DNA of 64,000 bases, from assembly GCF_014303395.1 (NCBI RefSeq), contig NZ_CP060298.1:3181001-3245000 (forward strand), written 5' to 3'. The DNA is from Nakamurella sp. PAMC28650. Lineage in GTDB: Bacteria; Actinomycetota; Actinomycetes; Mycobacteriales; Nakamurellaceae. This document shows, piece after piece, positions 18,270 to 27,219 of the stretch (positions are counted from its first letter, which is position 1; each line of letters begins with the position of its first letter). The translations under genes and the position numbers were made by a program. The notes below the pieces were generated by a model. That model was not told the DNA's origin and did not search any database. It was given only the letters and a program-made list of their open reading frames with translations.

Positions 18270-19024
18270 GCCGTGCGACCCAGGTAGGAGGCGACGACCT
18301 CGGGCGCGCGCTGCACGTCGGCAGGTAGCCCGTCCGCGATGGTGCGGCCGAAATCCATCGCCACCACGTGGTCGGAGATCCCCATCACCAGACCCATGTG
18401 GTGCTCGACCAGCAGTGCGCTGAAACGGAATTCGCTCTTCAGGCGGACGATCAGCCCGCCGAGATCGTGGACCTCCGAATGGGTCAGGCCACCAGCCGGT
18501 TCGTCCAGCAGCAGCAGGGTCGGGCGGGACATCAGGGCCCGCGCGAGTTCGACGCGCTTCAGCGTTCCGAAGGGCAGACCCCTGGCCGGCCGGAATGCGA
18601 CGTCGGTGAGGTCGAGGGCACGCAGCAGGTAGGCGGCCTCGGACTCGAGCCGGCTCCGGATCCGCCGCCCCGCCGGCCAGCTCACGGCGGACGGGAGCAG
18701 GTGCGGACTCGAGCGGGAATGGGCGCCGACCATGGTGTTGTCCATGACCGTGAGAGACGGGAAGAGGGCCAGGTTCTGGAAGGTCCTGGCCACTCCCTTG
18801 CGGACGATCTGGTGGCGGCGCATCGACAGCAGGTCGATGCCGTCGAAGTCGATGGTGCCCTCGGTGGGTCGGTAGAGCCGGGTGACGCAGTTGAACAGCG
18901 AGGTCTTGCCGGCGCCGTTGGGACCGATCAGTCCGCAGATCTCGTCGTCCGCCACGGTGAAACTGATGTGGTCCAACGCGGTGATACCGCCGAACCGCAG
19001 CACGAGATCTTTCACTCGGAGCAC
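18266..19024 (-). CDS. Liv-type ABC transporter ATPase (LivG-like)
   Basis: About 252 residues, first gene of the leftward import and activation operon. Walker A is GPNGAGKTS, Walker B LLLLDEPAGGL, and the H-loop lies in LLVEHHMGLVM. The usual LSGG signature is replaced by LPFGTLKRVELARALM, an accepted variant in LivG proteins (known pattern: GxxxxxE). GTG 19024 is chosen because GGGAGG lies 7 bases upstream and it gives the normal LivG N-terminus; the frame is open to GTG 19096. Operator site 2 lies about 75-90 bases upstream. Confidence 0.9.
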
Positions 19025-19097
19025 CGTCGCGCCTCCCTGTTTCCAGTCATCGGGCACGGCTTCTCGCCGACAGCCGCCGTGGGTGTGATCTGACACA

Positions 19098-19115
19098 CTT
19101 CAGTTAACAGTGTGA
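19098..19115 (-). promoter_or_regulatory. Shared catabolic operator, site 2
   Basis: Read toward the LivG gene: ACACTGTTAACTGAAGT, which matches the reference over ACACTGTTA exactly and over most of the rest. It is the weakest of the six sites but lies in the divergent gap between the importer operon and the NTF2/SDR pair. Confidence 0.5.
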
Positions 19116-19195
19116 TTGTTACTGCATGAACGGACATTGGTCAACGGGTGGAGGCACTTTTGCTCCTGTGAGTACATTCGTCTGGTCAAGTCACG

Positions 19196-19208
19196 CTCTT
19201 AGTTGTAG
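19196..19208 (+). promoter_or_regulatory. Shared catabolic operator, site 3
   Basis: CTCTTAGTTGTAG matches 12 of 13 positions of the reference half CTGTTAGTTGTAG. It ends 9 bases before the ATG of the NTF2-like gene, oriented toward it, and shares the divergent promoter gap with site 2. Confidence 0.6.
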
Positions 19209-19217
19209 CGTGACTAC

Positions 19218-19808
19218 ATGGGCGACGATGCTGATGAACTGCAGATGCTGGTGGACAAGAGCCGGATCACCGAGCTGCTGACCCGGTATCTCCGAGCGAT
19301 CGATCGTGCTGATGTCGCTACTTTGCGAGCCTGTTACCTACCGGGAGCCACCGAGGAGCACGGCGGGATGTACAGGGGTCCCGCCCAGGGCTACATCGAT
19401 CTCATCCAGGAAGCGCTCTGCCATCCGCGATCGGTCGGCACCCACGCGCTGAGCAACGTCGTGATCGACCTGGCCGGCGACCGCGCCGTCAGCGAGCACT
19501 ACGTGCTCGCGCTGACCCGGGTGAAGGTGGACGGCGTCGTGACCGACCATCTGGTCTCCACCAGGATCGTCGACGACCTGCAACGGCGGGACGGCCGATG
19601 GCTGATCGGCCGCCGCCGGTTGCGGTTCGACTGGTCCCGGGAGCTGGGGCCCCGGCCCACGCTCTGGTTGGGCGGACGCCTCGATCCGTCGAAGCTGCTG
19701 CACAGCGGCAAGTTTCCGGATGATCCGATCTACGACACGCCCGATGCCGGTGTGGTCGGCGTGGGCTCTGCCCCGGGCGGTTCGCGGCAGATCGGGGTCG
19801 ATGCGTGA
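19218..19808 (+). CDS. NTF2-like (SnoaL_4-type) protein
   Basis: A 196-residue protein with the cone-shaped NTF2 fold over residues about 8-140: an N-terminal helical part (ITELLTRYLRAIDRADVATLRACYLPGATEEHG) and a following sheet (THALSNVVIDL...AVSEHYVLALTRV). Related proteins act as small dehydratases, hydroxylating-enzyme subunits or isomerases. The substrate is unknown. No ribosome site is evident and the ATG is only 9 bases from operator site 3, so the mRNA may be leaderless (inference). Its stop overlaps the GTG of the SDR gene. Confidence 0.8.
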   Translation: MGDDADELQMLVDKSRITELLTRYLRAIDRADVATLRACYLPGATEEHGGMYRGPAQGYIDLIQEALCHPRSVGTHALSNVVIDLAGDRAVSEHYVLALTRVKVDGVVTDHLVSTRIVDDLQRRDGRWLIGRRRLRFDWSRELGPRPTLWLGGRLDPSKLLHSGKFPDDPIYDTPDAGVVGVGSAPGGSRQIGVDA

Positions 19809-20569
19809 GCGCGACCGTCATGGGTTGTGTCGCCGTGGTCACCGGTGGCAACCGCGGGATCGGCCGCGCGTTCGTGCAGGAACTCCTGGCCGGCGGAGCG
19901 CGGAAGGTCTACTGCGGTGCCCGCGACACCGGCGACATCCCGGCCGAGCTCCTGGACGCCGGCGCCGTGCCCCTGCGGCTGGACGTCACCGCCGAGAACT
20001 CGGTGGCGGCGGCCGCCGCCGCGGCCAGCGATGTCACGGTGGTCGTCAACAACGCCGGCCTGCACGGAAAGGACAGGCTGGTCCTCGCGGCCGACCCGAC
20101 CATGGCGCGGCAGGAGATGGAGGTCAACTACTTCGGGCCGCTCAACATGATCCGGGCCTTCGGTCCGGTCCTCGCGGCCAATGGCGGCGGTGCGATCGTC
20201 AATGTGCTCTCGGTGGCCGGCGCCATTCCGACCGCTTTCATGGGTGACTATTCACCGGCCAAATCGGCGGCGCTCTTCCTGTCCATCATCGCCCGGGCCG
20301 AGCTCGAGCCGCAGGGCACCAGCGTGACGGCTCTGGTCGTCGGCTCGGTCGACACCAGGATGGCCGATCATGTCGAGGGCATCAAGGAGGACCCGCGGGA
20401 CATCGCGATCACCGGGTTGAAGGCGATGGCCAGGGGAGAGCGCGTCTTCGATACCGATGCGATGGCGGTGCAGGCCAGAGCCAAGTACTCCCTGGACCCG
20501 GTGCGGTGGGAGAAGGGCATGGCCAAGGTGATGAACAACGGCGTCATGTCGACCCGTCGGTCGACCTGA
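19805..20569 (+). CDS. Short-chain dehydrogenase/reductase
   Basis: A 254-residue classical SDR. TGGNRGIG (residues about 13-20) binds the cofactor, NNAG lies near 80, and the catalytic set is Ser in NVLSVAG plus Tyr and Lys in YSPAK. It should oxidise an alcohol or reduce a ketone of the pathway intermediate. GTG 19805 overlaps the NTF2-like stop by 4 bases, so the two are coupled. Its 3' end overlaps the convergent HxlR gene by 26 bases. Confidence 0.9.
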   Translation: MSATVMGCVAVVTGGNRGIGRAFVQELLAGGARKVYCGARDTGDIPAELLDAGAVPLRLDVTAENSVAAAAAAASDVTVVVNNAGLHGKDRLVLAADPTMARQEMEVNYFGPLNMIRAFGPVLAANGGGAIVNVLSVAGAIPTAFMGDYSPAKSAALFLSIIARAELEPQGTSVTALVVGSVDTRMADHVEGIKEDPRDIAITGLKAMARGERVFDTDAMAVQARAKYSLDPVRWEKGMAKVMNNGVMSTRRST

Positions 20570-21512
20570 GTACGTGGACCGTCGAACCCCGGAGTCGCTC
20601 ACGACACTCGCTGCAGATCAGTCGCGGGTGGAAGGTGCGGTGGCAGTGGAGGTGCTCCATTCTCAGCGGCGGACCGTCGGGTGAGTGGAACCACCTCTGT
20701 GCCCACTCGATCTGGACGGCGATGACCGGGTAGAAGGCCCGCCCTTTGTCGGTGAGGCGGTAGACCACCCAGTCCGGCCTCTGCGGATTGGGACTCTGGA
20801 CCAGCACACCGATCTCGCAGAAGGTACGCAATCGTTCCGCGACGATGGTGGGTGGCGCTCCGCTGCGTTGTTCGAACTCGCCGAATCGATTGGATCCCAG
20901 GAAGGCGGCACCGATGAGTGCGGCCGACCACCGGTTCCCGACGATGGCCATCGTCTGGGTGACGACCTCGTCCGGCCGGGTACCCGAGTGGGCCCGCCGC
21001 CGGGTGGCGGCCGACGGGACGCTCCTCGACCAGTGACCGCTGGGCCCGAGGCGCCCCTGCACATCGCGGGCCGCCACCTCCAGCTCGCAGGCCTCGCAGA
21101 TCAGGATCGGGTGGAAGACGGCTCCGCACCTGGTGTGCTGCATCTGCGGAAGGTGTTCGCTCGGGTCGTTGACCCACCGCTGCTCCCAGGCCCACATGGT
21201 GAGCAGGATCGGCCACATCTGCCGACCACGGTAGGTCAGGCGGTAGTCGTGCCGTGGAGGACGCGAGTGGTACCGGACCCGCTCCATGATGTCCGCGTCG
21301 ACCAGGCGGGCCAGGCGTGCCGTGAGCACCGAACTCGAGATCGGCCCGGCCCGAAGCCATTCGTTGTACTGGGTGATGCCGTTGAGGGCCATCTCGACGA
21401 TCCACAGGGTCCATTCATCGCCGACGATTCCGTTGGCCATGGCGATCGCGTTCGGTCCGCCCTCCTCGAGGAGGGTGATCTGCTTGGCGGCCGACTGCTT
21501 GTCCGGATCCAT
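20544..21512 (-). CDS. Tandem HxlR-type regulator with repeated Cys/His motif
   Basis: A 322-residue protein made of two HxlR winged-helix repeats: residues about 22-145 and about 185-305. Each has the HxlR opening (GIVGDEWTLWIVEMAL; AIVGNRWSAALIGAAF) and wing, then the same H-x2-C-x4-H-x4-C-x2-C motif: H126, C129, H134, C139, C142 and H287, C290, H295, C300, C303. That spacing suggests a metal or redox site, which is inference. It could act as an internally dimeric repressor or activator. ATG 21512 follows GGGAGG. Lying inside the island, it is a candidate for binding the shared operators. Confidence 0.82.
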   Translation of the reverse strand: MDPDKQSAAKQITLLEEGGPNAIAMANGIVGDEWTLWIVEMALNGITQYNEWLRAGPISSSVLTARLARLVDADIMERVRYHSRPPRHDYRLTYRGRQMWPILLTMWAWEQRWVNDPSEHLPQMQHTRCGAVFHPILICEACELEVAARDVQGRLGPSGHWSRSVPSAATRRRAHSGTRPDEVVTQTMAIVGNRWSAALIGAAFLGSNRFGEFEQRSGAPPTIVAERLRTFCEIGVLVQSPNPQRPDWVVYRLTDKGRAFYPVIAVQIEWAQRWFHSPDGPPLRMEHLHCHRTFHPRLICSECRERLRGSTVHVLRSTDGST

Positions 21513-21674
21513 CTCACCTCCCGATCGCCGGGTCGGCCCCGCAGGTCCCGTTCACCCGAGGGGGTGGACGCCCGATGTCATCGGCCAACCTAACTTCCGG
21601 GCCGACATCTGCCAAAGCGGGCGGCCTGACGGGTCGCTCACTCCGGGTCCCGCCGCGGTGGCCCGCCTGGTGGA

Positions 21675-22475
21675 TCACGAGCCGGTGAACCGGGCCGGCC
21701 GCTTCTCCAGGAACGCCATCACACCCTCCCGGTGATCGGCCGACAACTGGCACTGGGTCAACACATCCAGGTGAGTGCTCAGGTGTTCGTCGCGGGTCTG
21801 CGAGGCGCCCATGTTGAGCAGCCGCTTGGCCCTGGTGACGGCGAACGGTGAGCCGAGAGCGATCTGGGCGGCCAGCGCGCGGGCTCGTGCGGCGAGGTCC
21901 TCGGGCTCCACGACGTCCAGGACGAACCCGATCTCCTTGGCGTGGGCGGCGTCGATGAACTCCGCGGAGAGCACCAGGTGCATGGCGTGCTGCCGACCGA
22001 CGATCCTGGGGAGCGCCCAGGTGCCCGCCCCGGTATCGGGCACCAGCCCCCGGCGCACGAAGATCCAGGAGAAGCGCGCCCTGGTGGAGGCGATCCTGAT
22101 GTCGGCGAGCGTGGCGAGTTCGACCCCGAGACCGGCGGCGGGACCGTCGATGGCGGCGATCACCGGCTTGCTGCAGTCGCTCAGGTACCACTGCTTGCCG
22201 TTCCGGAACTCCTCCCGGTCGCCGCCGGGGTCGTCGATGTCGACGTCCCGGAGTTCGGTCAGGTCGGTCCCGGCGCAGAACTGGCCCGGCACCGCGGTCA
22301 GGATGACGACCCGGACGTCGGGATCGGCGTCCGCCTCGGCGGTGCGGTCGATCAAGGCGTTGTACATGGCGTACGACAGTGCATTCCGCTTCTCCGGCCG
22401 GTCGATGGTCATCGTGGCGATGCCGTCACGGACCTCGTAGTGGATGTTCTCGGTCATCTCGGTCATCTCGGTCAT
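21675..22475 (-). CDS. Enoyl-CoA hydratase/isomerase family protein
   Basis: A 266-residue crotonase-fold enzyme for addition, elimination or isomerisation on an acyl-CoA. The oxyanion hole is formed around QFCAGTDL (residues about 65-72) and AAIDGPAAGLGVELA; GLVPDTGAGTWALPRIVG follows, with Asp where classical hydratases often have the second Glu, a pattern also seen in PaaG-type isomerases. The start has three tandem ATGACCGAG units (22449-22475), giving three in-frame ATGs nine bases apart. The first overlaps the VOC stop by 4 bases. It is the last gene of the ligase 3 operon. Confidence 0.88.
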   Translation of the reverse strand: MTEMTEMTENIHYEVRDGIATMTIDRPEKRNALSYAMYNALIDRTAEADADPDVRVVILTAVPGQFCAGTDLTELRDVDIDDPGGDREEFRNGKQWYLSDCSKPVIAAIDGPAAGLGVELATLADIRIASTRARFSWIFVRRGLVPDTGAGTWALPRIVGRQHAMHLVLSAEFIDAAHAKEIGFVLDVVEPEDLAARARALAAQIALGSPFAVTRAKRLLNMGASQTRDEHLSTHLDVLTQCQLSADHREGVMAFLEKRPARFTGS

Positions 22476-23233
22476 CTCGATTCCTGCTCGGTGATCGTCA
22501 GGCGGACGCCGCAGATGGTGGTGCTCCGCCCGGTGCGGTCGGGCTCTGAGTTGCGGTCGGGGCGCCCGGTGCGGTCGGGGTCTGCTGTGCTGCGTGCGAA
22601 CTCCGCTGACGCCAGACCACGGCCACCGCCGGTCATGTCGATGAATCGAAGCTCTCCGACGGCCAGCGGCACCGTGGTGGCACCGTCGGGGATGGACGTG
22701 CCCAGCAGGGCGGCCCAGCGCGCGGCGGTCGCGGCCGGGTCCTTCACCGCCACATCGGCCCCGACGATGTTGGACACCACTGCGGTACTGCCGGTGTCCG
22801 ACAGTTCCGGGCAGAAGTGCCAACCGCGGTCGTCGTCGATCTGATCGATCTCGGCGAGCGTGCCGAGGTCCCGCGGATGCCATTGACTGATCGGGTTCCC
22901 ATCCAGGCGCTCCCGCATGACCGGCGAGATGCCCAGCTGCCGGCCGCGTTCGACGACGCCGTCCAGATCGTCGACCTGCACCACCACCATGTAGCCGGAT
23001 TCACCCTGCCTGGCCAGCATTCGGCCCGGGCTGGAATCCGGGATCAGCGGCGCCACGATCTCCACGAAGGTCCGATCGATGGCGAGTACCTCGTGCTCGA
23101 AACCGAGGACGGCCATCCCCTCCTCCTCGCTGAACCCCCGGTGGAGCCCGAGGAAGTCCCTCGTCGTGGCGATGGCCGCCGGAAGGTCTGCGGCGAGCTG
23201 CACGACCTGGCGTAACGCCGGTACCGGAATCAT
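22472..23233 (-). CDS. VOC (glyoxalase/dioxygenase fold) family protein
   Basis: About 253 residues. Two VOC modules appear: residues about 5-125 (LRQVVQLAADLPAAIATTRDFLG...) and about 150-205 (SNIVGADVAVKDPAATAARWAALLG), followed by a low-complexity tail in which P-D-R-T-G-R recurs, encoded by a partial 35-bp duplication. VOC proteins include metal-dependent dioxygenases, epimerases and lyases; the metal ligands are not certain here. ATG 23233 overlaps the ligase 3 stop by 4 bases. It is likely to act on a CoA ester or aromatic intermediate (inference from context). Confidence 0.75.
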   Translation of the reverse strand: MIPVPALRQVVQLAADLPAAIATTRDFLGLHRGFSEEEGMAVLGFEHEVLAIDRTFVEIVAPLIPDSSPGRMLARQGESGYMVVVQVDDLDGVVERGRQLGISPVMRERLDGNPISQWHPRDLGTLAEIDQIDDDRGWHFCPELSDTGSTAVVSNIVGADVAVKDPAATAARWAALLGTSIPDGATTVPLAVGELRFIDMTGGGRGLASAEFARSTADPDRTGRPDRNSEPDRTGRSTTICGVRLTITEQESR

Positions 23234-24996
23234 GTCCACGTCCCGGTGACGAGGGCTGGCTCGGCCGTCCCGGGTGGGGCGTCGCTCCCGGCCGACACCA
23301 GGCGGAGTTCCTCGCGCAGCTGGCGTTTGAGCACTTTACCGACCGGGTTCCGGGGGAGCGCCCCGACGATCTCGAGGCGCTCCGGCCACTTGAACCTGGC
23401 GACCTGTTCCAGAGCGAGCAGCTCCAGCAGCTCCCGCAGCACCGGCGGGTCCCCGACTACCCGGGGGGCGACGAAGACGCAGATGCGTTCCCCCAGCAAT
23501 TGATCCGGCATGCCGACCACCGCAGCCTCTGCGACCTTCGGGTGGGCCAGCAACAGGGATTCGATCTCGACCGCGGACACCTTGTAGCCGCCGCGGCTGA
23601 TCAGATCCTTGGCGCGATCGACGTACACCAGCAGGTGGGCGCCCGCTCCGTCGAACTCGAAGATGTCGCCGGTGCGGTAGTAACCCTGTTCGTCGAACGG
23701 GCTGGCGACGGGGTCCCCGGTGGCCCAGTAGCCCGCGAACACGGTGGGCGAGCTGACGCGCAGTTCGCCGGGCCGGCCGGGCTCGCTGATGTCGAGGCCG
23801 GTCTGCAGATCGACGAGTCGGGAGAGCGTCTCACGTCCCGCGCGGGCCCGCCACCGATGCGTGGGGTCACCGGGGCGCGGGAACAGACGGCCGCGATCGG
23901 CCGGGTCGGGAATGGTGTCCGGGCAACCGAACAGACACAGGCCCTCGTTCGAGCCGAACAGGTTGAGCACCTCGACCCCGCGGTCACGCTCCCAACCCTG
24001 GATCATCCAGGCGGACAACGGGGCCGAACCGGAACCGACGGCTCGCAGCGTGCCGAGGTCGTGCCTGGCCATCAGTTCCGGGTGGGCGATCAGGTTGTTC
24101 AGCACGGCCGGCGGCGCGCAGGTGTAGGTGACGCGCTCCGTCTCGATCTGGGTCAGCAGCACCTCCAGATCGAACAGATGATGCTGCACCAGGGTGGCCC
24201 CGAGCATCAGCCACGGTAGGTACATGCCGGCCATCCCGCCGGCATTCACCATCGGGAAAGGATTCAGCAGGATGTCCTGCACGGTGAGTCCCGGTGTCGA
24301 GATCGTTCCAAGGGCCACGGCCTGCCAGTCACCATGGGTGCGCGGTACGCCCTTGGGGGCGCCTTCGGTGCCGGAGGTCCAGCAGAGCGTCACGCAGTCG
24401 TTGGGATGGAGATCCAGACCGCTGCGGTAGGCGCGGTACTCGGCGTCCCGCCCCGTCTTCGCCAGGTCGTCGTCCAGCCGGACCACCGCGCCCGGCAGGT
24501 CACGGCCCCAGGCCAGCACCGTCCGCAGGGTCGGGATGCGGCCGAGCAGGCGCAGGGCCTGCTCGGCCGGGCGGACCCGGTTCACCCTGGCGGTGGTGAC
24601 GAACGCCGTCAGCCCGGCCATGGTGCCCATCTGGGCCAGCTCGTGCTGGGCGTACTGCACCGGGAACGGACAGGTGATCGCGCCGAGACCCGCGACGGCC
24701 AGGTAGATCAGCGCGAGCTCGACGCCGTTGGGAAGTTGCACCCCCACGACGTCGTCCTTCCGGACGCCGGCCCGGTAGAGCGAGCGGGACAACCGGTCGA
24801 CCTCGTCGTCGACCTGCGTCCAGGTCAGCCAGCGGGGCGGCCCGTCGGTGATGGATTCGCGGTTGGCCGGGTCCACCAGCGACAGGGCCTGGGGTCGTTC
24901 GCGGACGTGAACGGCGAGCAGGTCGAGCCAGGTCCGACCCGACCACCAGCCGTCAGCGATGAATCCGGCGACCTGCTCGTCCGGGTAGAGGCGCAT
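23230..24996 (-). CDS. AMP-forming acyl-CoA synthetase (ligase 3)
   Basis: A 588-residue acid-CoA ligase closely similar in layout to ligase 2. Motifs: CWTSGTEGAPKGVPR phosphate loop, LFGSNEGLCL adenine motif, YYRTGDIFEFDGAG...YVDRAKDLISRGGYKVSAVE, and LPRNPVGKVLKRQL with the catalytic lysine. ATG 24996 has AAAGGAT upstream. It leads a three-gene operon with the VOC and enoyl-CoA hydratase genes (4-base overlaps at both junctions). No copy of the shared operator was found upstream, so it may be read through from the SDR/thioesterase operon or have another control. Confidence 0.9.
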   Translation of the reverse strand: MRLYPDEQVAGFIADGWWSGRTWLDLLAVHVRERPQALSLVDPANRESITDGPPRWLTWTQVDDEVDRLSRSLYRAGVRKDDVVGVQLPNGVELALIYLAVAGLGAITCPFPVQYAQHELAQMGTMAGLTAFVTTARVNRVRPAEQALRLLGRIPTLRTVLAWGRDLPGAVVRLDDDLAKTGRDAEYRAYRSGLDLHPNDCVTLCWTSGTEGAPKGVPRTHGDWQAVALGTISTPGLTVQDILLNPFPMVNAGGMAGMYLPWLMLGATLVQHHLFDLEVLLTQIETERVTYTCAPPAVLNNLIAHPELMARHDLGTLRAVGSGSAPLSAWMIQGWERDRGVEVLNLFGSNEGLCLFGCPDTIPDPADRGRLFPRPGDPTHRWRARAGRETLSRLVDLQTGLDISEPGRPGELRVSSPTVFAGYWATGDPVASPFDEQGYYRTGDIFEFDGAGAHLLVYVDRAKDLISRGGYKVSAVEIESLLLAHPKVAEAAVVGMPDQLLGERICVFVAPRVVGDPPVLRELLELLALEQVARFKWPERLEIVGALPRNPVGKVLKRQLREELRLVSAGSDAPPGTAEPALVTGTWT

Positions 24997-25091
24997 CGGG
25001 ATCCTTTCCAGATCCTCTTCACAGCTGCCGGCCGGCCCTCGTTGGCAGGACGGGTACCTCTCGGGTCGAGCGGCCCGACGGTGGCGTCTCG

Positions 25092-26021
25092 TCAGGGTGC
25101 GGCTCGTCCGACACCTTCAGGCGCATCCAGGATCAGCCCTTCCTGGGCCACCGACGCGACCATCGATCCATCGGGGGCGAAGACCTGGGCCCTGGTGAAG
25201 GCCCGGCCGTCCTGTGCGGCCGGGGACAGTTGCTCGAACAACATCCACTCGTCGGCGCGGACCGGCCCGTGGAACCACACCGCATGATCGACCGACACAC
25301 CGTCCCAGGCTTGACCGCCCACGATCTGCTCGCAACCCACGGATACGCCGTGCGGCACCAGAGCGGCGGCCAGGATGGTGACATCGCTGGCGTAGACCAG
25401 CAGCGCCTGGTGGAGTAGCTGATCCGGAGGCAGCGGAAACGGGACACGCTGCCAGACCCGATCGGTGGTCTGCTCCGCTCCGATCCGTCGTGAGCTGACC
25501 GGCGGGTCGACGGTCAGCGGATTGATCCTGATCTCCAGCGCCTCGAAGCCCCGCCAGGCCGGCCCGAGACCGCCCCAGCGGACCGCGGCCTCCTCCAGAG
25601 TGGGAACCTGTTCCGGGGAAATCGATCTCGGCGGGTGCAGCTGGTGGCAGACGCCGCCGCCGGTGGCAGCGAACGAGGTCGTCATGGTGGCGATCGGCCG
25701 GCCGTGCTGCTCGGCGGTGACCTGGCGCGAGGACAGCCGCCGACCATCACGCACCCGCTCGACCCGGTAGTGGATGGGCTCGGCGGGATCTCCGGCGCGC
25801 AGGAAGTAGGCGTGCAGCGAATGGGCGGTCTTGGCGTCGGTCACCGTGCGCCCGGCCGCCATCAGGCCCTGGGCCAGAACCTGTCCGCCGAACACCCGGC
25901 TCATGCCCATCGAGACCTGCGGGCCCAGGAAGGTGTCCGGGCCCGTCCGCGAGAGGTCGAGCACGGCCGGCACACGCGGGGCCGGCGAGAAATGTTGCTG
26001 CGCCGTCGGATGCCGGTTCAC
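25092..26021 (-). CDS. tesB: Acyl-CoA thioesterase II
   Basis: About 309 residues forming a double hot-dog fold. The N-terminal VFGGQVLAQGLMAAGRTV and SLHAYFLRAGDPAEPIHYRVERVRDGRRLSSRQV segments, and the C-terminal VSVDHAVWFHGPVRADEWMLFEQLSPAA with the catalytic Asp, match TesB-type thioesterases. The second-domain Gln/Thr positions fit within GRAFTRAQVFAPDGSMVASVAQEG. It hydrolyses acyl-CoA, perhaps relieving CoA trapping or releasing a product. GTG 26021 overlaps the SDR stop by 4 bases; other in-frame GTGs are 26030 and 26045. Cytoplasmic. Confidence 0.87.
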   Translation of the reverse strand: MNRHPTAQQHFSPAPRVPAVLDLSRTGPDTFLGPQVSMGMSRVFGGQVLAQGLMAAGRTVTDAKTAHSLHAYFLRAGDPAEPIHYRVERVRDGRRLSSRQVTAEQHGRPIATMTTSFAATGGGVCHQLHPPRSISPEQVPTLEEAAVRWGGLGPAWRGFEALEIRINPLTVDPPVSSRRIGAEQTTDRVWQRVPFPLPPDQLLHQALLVYASDVTILAAALVPHGVSVGCEQIVGGQAWDGVSVDHAVWFHGPVRADEWMLFEQLSPAAQDGRAFTRAQVFAPDGSMVASVAQEGLILDAPEGVGRAAP

Positions 26022-27031
26022 CGATCGCACCCGGACCGATCGCACCGGTCGGCGAGCGTCTCGGTCACGATCGCGGCGAAGTCACCGAAGGCGGCCTGTG
26101 CGGTCTCGAAGGCTCGTCCCGGTGCGTCGCGGCTCTCCCGGACGAGTGCGGCCAGTCCCGCCCCGGTGAGACCCGGAGGGACGGCCACCATTCCGAATTC
26201 GACGGCCGCGGCCGCCCGCATCGCGCCGCCGCCGCAGACCAGGACCTGGCCGTTGACCGTCGAGGTGGGGTCCACCAGCGCGGTGACGACCGGTGCCACC
26301 GATTCGGCGGTCATCAGGTCGCGGTGGTGGGGATCCATTCCGGCGTCGGTCATCTGGGTGGTGGCATAGGGAAGGACGACGTTCGTCAGGACGTCGCGGC
26401 GTGCACCCTCGACGGCGATGCACCGACCGAGGGCGATGACGGCGCCCTTGCTGGCCGAGTAGGCGCCGGCGGTCGGCTCCCCGTGGAGGCCGGCCGTCGA
26501 GGCGATCAGGACGATGCGACCGAAACCGGCCTGCCGCATCAGCGCCGAACACGCGGCGGCCAGATGGGCGGTGCCCCCGATGTTGATGGCGGTCACCGCG
26601 TCGAAGCGTGCGGGGCTGGTCTTGTGGAACATCTCGGGGTTGCTGACGGCGGCGCTGGTGACCAGGAAGTCGACCCGTCCGTAGTGCTCGAGGGCGGTAC
26701 CGATCACCGCGTCGACCGAGCCGGGATCGGCCACGTCCCCGTGGTCGGCGACCGCCGTGCCGCCGGCATCCCGGATCTCCTTCACGACGTGGTCGGCCGG
26801 GCCGAGCCCGGCCGCGTCGATCTCCCGGTTCCGATTGTTGACCACCACGGCCGCTCCGGCGGAGGACAGCGAGAGGGCGAAGGCCCGGCCCAGTCCCTTC
26901 CCGCCGCCGGTGACGATGCCCGCCCGGCCGGCCAGGGGACCACTCGTCCGAACGTCCGCGCCGCCCGCTCGACCGTCCGGCCACGAAACGGCAGGACCAC
27001 CGCCGGCGGGAGATTGCGACACCGATGTCAT
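26018..27031 (-). CDS. SDR of the multifunctional beta-oxidation type (3-hydroxyacyl-CoA dehydrogenase-like)
   Basis: About 337 residues, longer than a classical SDR. TGGGKGLGRAFAL binds the cofactor; VVVNNRNREIDAAGLGPADHVVKEI is the segment typical of peroxisomal-type multifunctional enzyme 2 and bacterial relatives that oxidise 3-hydroxyacyl-CoA. The catalytic Ser, Tyr and Lys lie in LIASTAG and YSASKGA. Residues after about 250 form an extension. ATG 27031 is used; GTG 27043 is possible and sits directly against operator site 4. It is co-transcribed with the thioesterase and divergent from the thiolase, consistent with a beta-oxidation-like step. Confidence 0.85.
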   Translation of the reverse strand: MTSVSQSPAGGGPAVSWPDGRAGGADVRTSGPLAGRAGIVTGGGKGLGRAFALSLSSAGAAVVVNNRNREIDAAGLGPADHVVKEIRDAGGTAVADHGDVADPGSVDAVIGTALEHYGRVDFLVTSAAVSNPEMFHKTSPARFDAVTAINIGGTAHLAAACSALMRQAGFGRIVLIASTAGLHGEPTAGAYSASKGAVIALGRCIAVEGARRDVLTNVVLPYATTQMTDAGMDPHHRDLMTAESVAPVVTALVDPTSTVNGQVLVCGGGAMRAAAAVEFGMVAVPPGLTGAGLAALVRESRDAPGRAFETAQAAFGDFAAIVTETLADRCDRSGCDR

Positions 27032-27044
27032 CCGCCTGGTCACT

Positions 27045-27060
27045 CTGTCAGTTGTAGTAC
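27045..27060 (+). promoter_or_regulatory. Shared catabolic operator, site 4
   Basis: CTGTCAGTTGTAGTAC differs from the reference CTGTTAGTTGTAGTAC at one of 16 positions. It lies directly before the SDR gene, which starts on the opposite strand at 27031 or 27043, and 85 bases from site 5 in the same divergent region. Confidence 0.7.
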
Positions 27061-27141
27061 GCGAGCCGGCGATTCACAAGGGGTTCGGCCGGTCCGGGTG
27101 TCGGGCGGTGTCGAGTTGGCGGCGGCGATTGACGAGAAGCA

Positions 27142-27157
27142 CTGTTTGTTGTAGTAC
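27142..27157 (+). promoter_or_regulatory. Shared catabolic operator, site 5
   Basis: CTGTTTGTTGTAGTAC differs from the reference at one of 16 positions. It points toward the thiolase gene, 62 bases before its likely ATG at 27220. Confidence 0.7.
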
Positions 27158-27219
27158 TGGATGAACAGCCCGCGACGTCGGCACCGATGGCGCTGCGCAA
27201 TGCCGGAAGGGTCTCGAGG

